Shown in pieces: positions 1 to 5,679 of a stretch of 5,679 nt of DNA. The notes beneath the pieces were generated by a model. It made no database searches. It saw only the letters and a list, made by a program, of their open reading frames with translations, and had not been told where the DNA came from. The translations under genes and the position numbers were made by a program. How positions within the stretch are numbered: the stretch's first letter is position 1; every line of letters begins with the position of its first letter. Location of the stretch: positions 1 to 5,679 of the forward strand of contig JAEWIK010000174.1 of NCBI GenBank assembly GCA_023387135.1, given 5' to 3'. Source of the stretch: Actinomycetes bacterium. GTDB taxonomy: Bacteria > Actinomycetota > Actinomycetes > Propionibacteriales > Propionibacteriaceae.

Positions 1-36
1 TTGCCCCACATCGGACGCCTGCGTTCACCCGCCCGG

Positions 37-54
37 CCCGGTGACGTCACCGGG
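37..54. repeat. Perfect 18-bp palindrome upstream of rpsP
   Basis: Bases 37-45 (CCCGGTGAC) are followed directly by their exact reverse complement, 46-54 (GTCACCGGG). As DNA this is an uninterrupted two-fold symmetric site that a dimeric regulator could bind. As RNA it could form a 7-bp stem closed by an ACGT tetraloop. It ends 11 nt before the AGGAG ribosome binding site of rpsP. The following bases (TCTCGTTCC) are not a convincing U-tract, so it is not a standard intrinsic terminator. The role (operator, leader hairpin, or end of an upstream transcript) is unknown. Confidence 0.6.
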
Positions 55-65
55 TCTCGTTCCAC

Positions 66-70
66 AGGAG
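66..70 (+). promoter_or_regulatory. Ribosome binding site that fixes the rpsP start
   Basis: AGGAG lies 11 nt upstream of the GTG at 82. The frame stays open back to a TTG at position 1, but that longer reading would encode this binding site and the palindrome at 37-54 as protein. The S16 family begins at the [13 protein letters not shown] sequence read from 82, so this site and start are preferred. Confidence 0.75.
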
Positions 71-81
71 AAACCACACTC

Positions 82-516
82 GTGGCTGTCAAGATTCGTC
101 TCAAGCGGCTCGGCAAGATCCGCGCCCCGCACTACCGCATCGTCGTGATGGACTCCCGCACCAAGCGGGACGGCCGCGCGATCGAGGAGATCGGCCTCTA
201 CCACCCGAAGAACGACCCCTCGGTCATCGAGGTCAAGTCGGAGCGGGCGCAGTACTGGCTCGGCGTCGGCGCGCAGCCGACCGAAGCAGTCGTCGCCCTG
301 CTCAAGCGCACGGGTGACTGGCAGAAGTTCACCGGCGACACCTCGGAGTCCGGCGTGACCCCGCAGCCGGAGAAGAGGGACAAGGTGGCGCTGTTCAACG
401 CGGCGCTCGCCGAGGCCGACGACGCTCCCGCCTCCGCCGCCATCTCGGTGTCGAAGAAGCGGGGGGCCGCGGACGACGCCGAGGCCGAGCCCGCCGCCGA
501 GGCTGACGAGGCCTGA
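82..516 (+). CDS. rpsP: 30S ribosomal protein S16
   Basis: A structural protein of the small ribosomal subunit that binds 16S rRNA and is needed for 30S assembly. The predicted product is 144 aa. Residues 1-85 form the conserved S16 domain: the N-terminal [12 protein letters not shown] strand, the [17 protein letters not shown] stretch (16-32), EEIGLYHP (35-42), and GAQPTEAV (63-70). Residues from about 86 to 144 are an extra C-terminal tail, ending in an Ala/Glu/Asp-rich low-complexity segment. Enterobacterial S16 is about 82 aa, and long tails of this kind are common in actinobacterial S16. The GTG start is supported by AGGAG upstream and by the family N-terminus. It is the first gene of a tight cluster with the KH protein, rimM and trmD. 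No convincing promoter is visible in 1-81, so transcription probably begins upstream of the window. Confidence 0.97.
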   Translation: MAVKIRLKRLGKIRAPHYRIVVMDSRTKRDGRAIEEIGLYHPKNDPSVIEVKSERAQYWLGVGAQPTEAVVALLKRTGDWQKFTGDTSESGVTPQPEKRDKVALFNAALAEADDAPASAAISVSKKRGAADDAEAEPAAEADEA

Positions 517-518
517 GC

Positions 519-773
519 GTGCTGGCCGACGCACTGGAGCACCTGGTCCGCGGGTTGGTCCCCAACCCCGACGATGTCAGGGTGCGCGAATCCGACAGGG
601 GTCGCGTCCGCACCTTCGAGGTGCGGGTACACCCTGACGACATCGGCAAGGTGATCGGACGCCAGGGCCGCACAGCCGGCGCGCTGCGTACCGTCATCGG
701 TGCCCTCGCCGGGCGCGAGCAGGTTCGCATCGACTTCGTCGATGTCGACCGGCGGCCGAACCGGAGGCACTGA
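519..773 (+). CDS. khpA: KH-domain RNA-binding protein (KhpA / YlqC family)
   Basis: A small single-KH-domain protein of 84 aa, the usual length for the UPF0109/KhpA family. In other bacteria KhpA binds RNA and can pair with KhpB (Jag/EloR). The partner gene is not in this window, so the role here is inferred. The KH signature is clear: DIGKVIGRQGRTA at about residues 41-53, with the GxxG loop (GRQG) at 47-50. It is preceded by the beta-strand RTFEVRV (31-37) and followed by an Ala/Leu-rich helix and the VRIDFVDVD strand. The GTG start lies 2 nt after the rpsP stop, with GAGG (508-511) 7 nt upstream inside the end of rpsP, so the two genes are probably translationally coupled. Location between rpsP and rimM is the standard gene order in Gram-positive bacteria and supports a role around ribosome assembly or mRNA. 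Confidence 0.93.
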   Translation: MLADALEHLVRGLVPNPDDVRVRESDRGRVRTFEVRVHPDDIGKVIGRQGRTAGALRTVIGALAGREQVRIDFVDVDRRPNRRH

Positions 774-783
774 ACCCTCACCC

Positions 784-1335
784 ATGGCAGATCCCGTCGA
801 GGTTCTGGTGGGCCGGGTCGGCAAGGCCCACGGCCTGCGGGGCGAGGTGACAGTCCAGACCACCACTGACTCCCCGGAGCAACGTTTCGCTCCGGGGAGT
901 CAGTTGCACTCCGAGTCCGGTCGCGGGCTGACCGTCGGCGGCAGCCGCCTGCAGGGCGGCACCTGGGTCGTCGCGTTCGAGCAGGTCCGCGACAGGTCGG
1001 CGGCCGAGGCGCTGCGCGGCACCGAGTTGTGGGCCGAGCTTTCCGCCGACGAGGCGCAGGCGGACCCCGACGAGTTCCACGACACCGCCCTGGTCGGGCT
1101 GGCAGTGATCGCGACCGACGGCACCCCGCTGGGCACGGTCGACAGGATCCTGCACCTGCCCGCCCAGGACGTGCTCGCCGTGACCACACCGGCGGGCGAG
1201 CGGCTCGTCCCCTTCGTGGAGGACCTGGTCCCCGAGGTCGACCTCACGCGCGGCAGGGTCGTCGTCGACCCGATCCCCGGGCTGTTCGACGACCCGGCCG
1301 ACGACGCGCGAGACGAGGCGCCCGATGCGTCTTGA
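784..1335 (+). CDS. rimM: 16S rRNA processing / 30S maturation protein RimM
   Basis: RimM is a cytoplasmic assembly factor that acts on the head of the 30S subunit, where it contacts protein S19 and helps 16S rRNA mature. The product is 183 aa, within the family range. The N-terminal RimM barrel carries the signature [14 protein letters not shown] (9-22) and RFAPG (about 34-38). The C-terminal PRC-barrel runs from about 103 (LVGLAV) to 170 and contains [13 protein letters not shown]. It ends with a short Asp/Ala-rich tail. The ATG at 784 is the only in-frame start near the family N-terminus. The nearest strong ribosome binding sequence, GGAGG at 763-767, is 16 nt away, which is long and may mean weak or coupled translation from the KH gene stop at 771-773. 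The 3' end overlaps trmD by 11 nt. A perfect inverted repeat lies at codons 28-41. Confidence 0.96.
   Translation: MADPVEVLVGRVGKAHGLRGEVTVQTTTDSPEQRFAPGSQLHSESGRGLTVGGSRLQGGTWVVAFEQVRDRSAAEALRGTELWAELSADEAQADPDEFHDTALVGLAVIATDGTPLGTVDRILHLPAQDVLAVTTPAGERLVPFVEDLVPEVDLTRGRVVVDPIPGLFDDPADDARDEAPDAS
865..904. repeat. Perfect 16-bp inverted repeat (hairpin) inside rimM
   Basis: The left arm 865-880 (ACTGACTCCCCGGAGC) and the right arm 889-904 (GCTCCGGGGAGTCAGT) are exact reverse complements. They are separated by the 8-nt loop AACGTTTC. The element sits inside rimM codons 28-41, which encode a [17 protein letters not shown] stretch that is a normal part of the RimM N-terminal domain, so the reading frame is not interrupted. 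No U-tract follows. It could be a strong mRNA hairpin limiting rimM translation, an RNA processing site, a protein-binding dyad, or a copy of a dispersed genomic repeat that landed in coding sequence. Confidence 0.85.
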
Positions 1336-2032
1336 CGTCGTGTCGATCTTCCCCGACTACTTCGCCCCGTTGCGGTTGTCGCTGGTCGGCAAAGCCATCA
1401 CCGCCGGCCTGGTGGACCTCGGCGTCCACGACCTGCGCGACTGGACGCACGACAGGCACCGCACAGTGGACGACACCCCTTACGGTGGCGGCGCCGGCAT
1501 GGTGATGCGGCCCGACCCGTGGGGTGAGGCGCTGGACGCGCTGGTGCCCGAGGACGGCGTGCCGGCGGTGCTGGTGGTCCCGACGCCGGCCGGCGTCAGG
1601 TTCACCCAGCGGATCGCGGAAGACCTCGCCACCAGGCCGCGGCTCATCTTCGCCTGCGGCCGCTATGAAGGAATCGACGCCAGGGTGGCCGAGTACGCAG
1701 CCACCCGCATGGAGGTGCTCGAGACCAGCCTCGGCGACTACGTCCTCAACGGCGGGGAGGTGGCCGCGCTGGCGATGATCGAGGCCGTGGTCAGGCTGCT
1801 GCCCGGCGTCATCGGGAACCCCGAGTCGCTGGCCGAGGAGTCCCACGGCGCGGAACTCGCGGGGCTGTTGGAGTACCCGGTCTACACCAAGCCCGCGTCG
1901 TGGCGTGGCTTCGAGGTGCCGCCCGTCCTGCTGTCGGGCCACCACCAGCAGGTGGCCGCCTGGCGCGCCGAACAGTCGCTGGAGCGGACCAGGAGGATTC
2001 GGCCGGACCTGCTCGGCGGCGTGGGGGACTGA
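1325..2032 (+). CDS. trmD: tRNA (guanine-N1-)-methyltransferase TrmD
   Basis: TrmD uses S-adenosylmethionine to methylate N1 of G37 next to the anticodon, which prevents +1 frameshifting; it is a dimeric SPOUT-fold (trefoil-knot) enzyme. The product is 235 aa, near the lower end of the family range. Visible signatures are the N-terminal [30 protein letters not shown] (49-65), the knot segments [13 protein letters not shown] (109-121) and [11 protein letters not shown] (135-145), then [10 protein letters not shown] and LSGHH (203-207). The residue aligning with E. coli catalytic Asp169 (EDSF motif) appears to be Glu172 here (EESH). The ATG at 1325 lies within the end of rimM (11-nt overlap), with GAGG at 1315-1318 giving 6-nt spacing. 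The ORF ends at a terminator-like hairpin, and rplS does not follow. Confidence 0.97.
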   Translation: MRLDVVSIFPDYFAPLRLSLVGKAITAGLVDLGVHDLRDWTHDRHRTVDDTPYGGGAGMVMRPDPWGEALDALVPEDGVPAVLVVPTPAGVRFTQRIAEDLATRPRLIFACGRYEGIDARVAEYAATRMEVLETSLGDYVLNGGEVAALAMIEAVVRLLPGVIGNPESLAEESHGAELAGLLEYPVYTKPASWRGFEVPPVLLSGHHQQVAAWRAEQSLERTRRIRPDLLGGVGD

Positions 2033-2059
2033 TCCCCGGCCCGTCCGAGCCCTGCTTTT
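2011..2059 (+). terminator. Candidate intrinsic terminator of the rpsP-trmD operon
   Basis: A compound hairpin spans the trmD stop codon. The outer stem pairs GCTCGGCGG (2011-2019) with CCG-T-CCGAGC (2041-2050, one bulged T at 2044). After a small internal loop, GGGGA (2024-2028) pairs with TCCCC (2033-2037) around a CTGA loop that contains most of the stop codon. A short T4 run lies at 2056-2059, 5 nt after the stem. The U-tract is weak and the stem is imperfect, so this is a plausible terminator rather than a clear one. Confidence 0.4.
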
Positions 2060-2079
2060 CCCAACCTCCTCGTGTCGTA

Positions 2080-2096
2080 AATCCACGGAATCCACG
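2080..2096. repeat. Short tandem direct repeat between trmD and sdhC
   Basis: AATCCACG occurs twice, at 2080-2087 and 2089-2096, with a 9-nt period and a single G between copies. It lies about 60 nt upstream of the predicted -35 box of sdhC. It could be part of a regulator site, but a short tandem repeat of this size may also be chance. The rest of 2033-2153 shows no open gene. Confidence 0.35.
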
Positions 2097-2153
2097 TTTC
2101 GTCCAGTGCGTGTCCGTGATGTGAGATGTACGCGCGTGAAAAGGCACTATGGT

Positions 2154-2189
2154 CGGACAGCCGCGTCCGCTCTGACTAGGGTGACCCTG
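2154..2189 (+). promoter_or_regulatory. Predicted sigma-70-type promoter for leaderless sdhCAB mRNA
   Basis: A -35-like CGGACA (2154-2159, matching four of six bases of TTGACA) is followed by a 17-nt spacer and the -10 box TAGGGT (2177-2182, fits TANNNT). The -10 box ends 6 nt before the GTG of sdhC at 2189, so transcription is predicted to begin at the first base of the start codon. Leaderless mRNAs with this spacing are common in actinobacteria. AGGG at 2178-2181 could alternatively serve as a weak ribosome binding site from an upstream promoter. Two dyads overlap the promoter: CGGAC-N6-GTCCG (2154-2169) on the -35 box and AGGGT-G-ACCCT (2178-2188) between the -10 box and the start codon. 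Confidence 0.6.
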
Positions 2190-2886
2190 TGGCGACTACA
2201 ACTCTTACCCCACACCAGAAAGCCGTCCGGTCCACGGTCGCGTTGAAGGCCCTGATGGCCGTCACCGGCCTGATACTGGTCACCTTCCTCCTGGTGCACA
2301 TGTTCGGCAATCTCAAGATGTTCCTCGGGGCCGAGGCGTACAACGAGTACGCGGAATGGCTCAAGCAGGAGGTCGGGCACCCGTTCCTGCCGTACGGCTG
2401 GTTCATCTGGATCTTCAGGTTCGGCCTGCTGGCGTCCGTCGTGCTGCACATGTACTCGGCGGTCACCCTCTGGCTGCGCGCCAAGGAAGCCAGCCCGGCG
2501 ACGTACGAGGCCAAGAAGAAGCTGGCCCAGACCTACTCGGCGCGCACCATGCGCTGGGGCGGCGTCATCCTGGCGCTCGGCCTGCTGTGGCACCTCACGC
2601 AGTTCACCATTGCCCCGACCAACCCCAACAACGCCTACCTCTCGGTGATCGAGGCGTTCCAGCACTGGTGGTTCGTCCTGCTCTACGCGGCGTGGATGGT
2701 GACGGTCTGCATGCACATCCGGCACGGCTTCTGGAGTGCCTTCACCACCCTGGGCGCCAACACGAGCCCCAAGGCGAGGGTCGTCCTCAACGGCTGTGCC
2801 TGGGTCGTCGCCCTGCTGCTCTACATCGGCTTCATGATCATGCCGGTGGCCGTCCTGACCGGAGTCCTGACTGGAGTGCAAGCCTG

Positions 2887-2887
<1 letters not shown>
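2189..2887 (+). CDS. sdhC: Succinate dehydrogenase cytochrome b subunit (b558-type, SdhC)
   Basis: The membrane anchor of succinate dehydrogenase/fumarate reductase, which binds heme b and the quinone and carries electrons from SdhB into the menaquinone pool. The product is 232 aa with five hydrophobic segments at about 18-40, 69-96, 122-142, 159-182 and 200-229. This matches the single-anchor b558 family that lacks a separate SdhD. His37, His87, His135 and His176 (or His179) fall in the helices with spacings like the four heme ligands of Wolinella succinogenes FrdC, so two hemes are predicted. The residue two before His176 is Cys174, where Wolinella has the Glu of its proton pathway. The GTG start is fixed by the promoter geometry. 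The C-terminus carries a VLTGVLTG repeat. The stop overlaps the sdhA ATG by one base. Confidence 0.94.
2852..2875 (+). repeat. 12-nt tandem duplication at the 3' end of sdhC
   Basis: GTCCTGACCGGA (2852-2863) is followed directly by GTCCTGACTGGA (2864-2875), differing at one base. It encodes VLTGVLTG at the SdhC C-terminus. Each copy ends in GGA, and with the next base forms GGAG. The second GGAG (2873-2876) lies 10 nt upstream of the sdhA ATG and probably serves as its ribosome binding site. Confidence 0.6.
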
Positions 2888-4916
<2,029 letters not shown>

Positions 4917-4920
<4 letters not shown>

Positions 4921-5678
4921 ACGTCACCCTGCGCGTATGGCGCCAAGCAAACGCCCAGGCAGAAGGGCAGATGGTTACCTACCAGGTCCAGGACGTGTCC
5001 CCTGACATGTCCTTCCTGGAGATGCTCGACCTGCTCAACGAGGACCTCACGGTCAAGGGCGAGGAGCCGGTGGCCTTCGACCACGACTGCCGCGAGGGCA
5101 TCTGCGGCATGTGCGGCGTCGTGATCAACGGGACCGCCCACGGGCGCGGCAACTCGCCGGTCCCGACCACGACCTGCCAGCTCCACATGCGGTCCTTCGC
5201 CGATGGCGCGACCATCGACGTCGAGCCGTGGCGGGCCGGGCCGTTCCCCGTCCTGAAGGACCTCGTCGTCGACCGTTCGGCCTTCGACAGGATCATCCAG
5301 GCCGGCGGCTTCGTGTCGGTGAACACAGGCTCGGCGCCGGACGCCCACGCGGCCCCGGTCTCCAAGCTCAAGGCCGACCGTGGCTTCGACGCCGCGACCT
5401 GCATCGGCTGTGGCGCCTGCGTGGCGGCCTTCCCGAACTCGTCGGCCATGCTGTTCACCGCCGCGAAGATCACGCACCTGGCGATGCTCCCGCAGGGCCA
5501 GCCCGAGCGGTACACCCGGGTGAAGTCGATGATCGCAGCGCACGACGCCGAAGGCTTCGGCGGCTGCACCAACATCGGCGAGTGCTCGGCCGTCTGCCCC
5601 AAGGAGATCCCGCTCGACACGATCAGCCAGCTCAACCGCGACCTGATCGCCTCGCTGTTCAAGAAGGACGGCAAGTAG
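4917..5678 (+). CDS. sdhB: Succinate dehydrogenase iron-sulfur subunit (SdhB) with one cluster Cys replaced by Phe
   Basis: The electron-transfer subunit that links FAD in SdhA to the quinone and hemes in SdhC through [2Fe-2S], [4Fe-4S] and [3Fe-4S] clusters. The product is 253 aa, a usual length. The N-terminal ferredoxin domain has Cys58, Cys63, Cys66 ([11 protein letters not shown]) and Cys87. The C-terminal domain has Cys162, Cys165, Cys168 ([12 protein letters not shown]) and Cys217, Cys223, Cys227 ([14 protein letters not shown]). By alignment to E. coli SdhB, 162/165/168/227 bind the [4Fe-4S] cluster, and 217/223 plus the residue just before Pro173 bind [3Fe-4S]. That residue is Phe172 (TTC at 5430-5432) where Cys is expected. 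No nearby Cys can obviously substitute. The start GTG overlaps the sdhA stop by 4 nt (GTGA) and has GGAG 6 nt upstream. The gene ends one base before the window edge, so any terminator is out of view. Confidence 0.95.
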
Positions 5679-5679
5679 C

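Noticed and set aside
1..81. N-terminal extension of rpsP from the TTG at position 1
   Set aside because: It would translate the palindrome and the ribosome binding site. S16 proteins begin at the sequence read from GTG 82, and the extra 27 residues resemble no S16 N-terminus.
552..568. 7-bp hairpin (GGGTTGG / CCAACCC, 3-nt loop) early in the KH gene
   Set aside because: Short and in GC-rich coding DNA where such stems arise often; no supporting context.
1029..1505. Plus-strand open frame overlapping rimM and trmD
   Set aside because: Arg/Ala/Gly-rich composition typical of a shadow frame, and it overlaps two well-supported genes.
2120..2135. CRP/GlxR-like site (TGTGA half-site) upstream of sdhC
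   Set aside because: Only one half-site is present; the expected TCACA partner at the right spacing is absent.
2136..2148. Rex-like redox operator around GTGAAAAGGCAC
   Set aside because: The symmetric TTCAC half needed for a Rex site is missing.
2356..2886. Upstream extension of the sdhA frame across sdhC
   Set aside because: It is the out-of-frame shadow of sdhC. The flavoprotein starts at ATG 2887, overlapping the sdhC stop by one base, which is a normal operon junction.

Overview
The window is about 5.7 kb of very GC-rich DNA with strong G/C bias at third codon positions and frequent GTG starts. All six genes are on the + strand. Gene content and protein sequences point to an actinomycete. 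The TrmD and Sdh sequences look most like Pseudonocardiales to me, but that placement is from memory of family sequences and is only moderately secure.

Left half (1-2032) is the classic rpsP-khpA-rimM-trmD translation cluster: ribosomal protein S16, a small KH-domain RNA-binding protein, the 30S maturation factor RimM, and the tRNA m1G37 methyltransferase TrmD. Gaps are 2 nt and 10 nt, and rimM and trmD overlap by 11 nt, so this is one transcription unit with translational coupling. It probably starts upstream of the window. A perfect 18-bp palindrome lies just upstream of the rpsP ribosome binding site. A perfect 16-bp-arm inverted repeat lies early inside rimM. A terminator-like compound hairpin spans the end of trmD.

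The 156-nt gap 2033-2188 separates two operons. It holds the right side of that terminator candidate, a short tandem repeat, and a good -35/-10 pair whose spacing predicts transcription starting at the GTG of sdhC (a leaderless mRNA). rplS, which usually follows trmD, is absent here.

Right half (2189-5678) is a complete sdhCAB operon for a three-subunit succinate:menaquinone oxidoreductase (or fumarate reductase) with one five-helix di-heme cytochrome b anchor. The genes overlap by 1 nt and 4 nt. SdhA has the full set of FAD and dicarboxylate residues. SdhC has four well-spaced candidate heme histidines. SdhB has every expected cluster cysteine except one: residue 172, expected to ligate the [3Fe-4S] cluster, is Phe.

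I see no mobile element, CRISPR array, tRNA/rRNA or new multi-gene system. The points most worth a second look are the SdhB Cys-to-Phe change, the rimM hairpin, the palindrome upstream of rpsP, and the leaderless promoter of sdhC.
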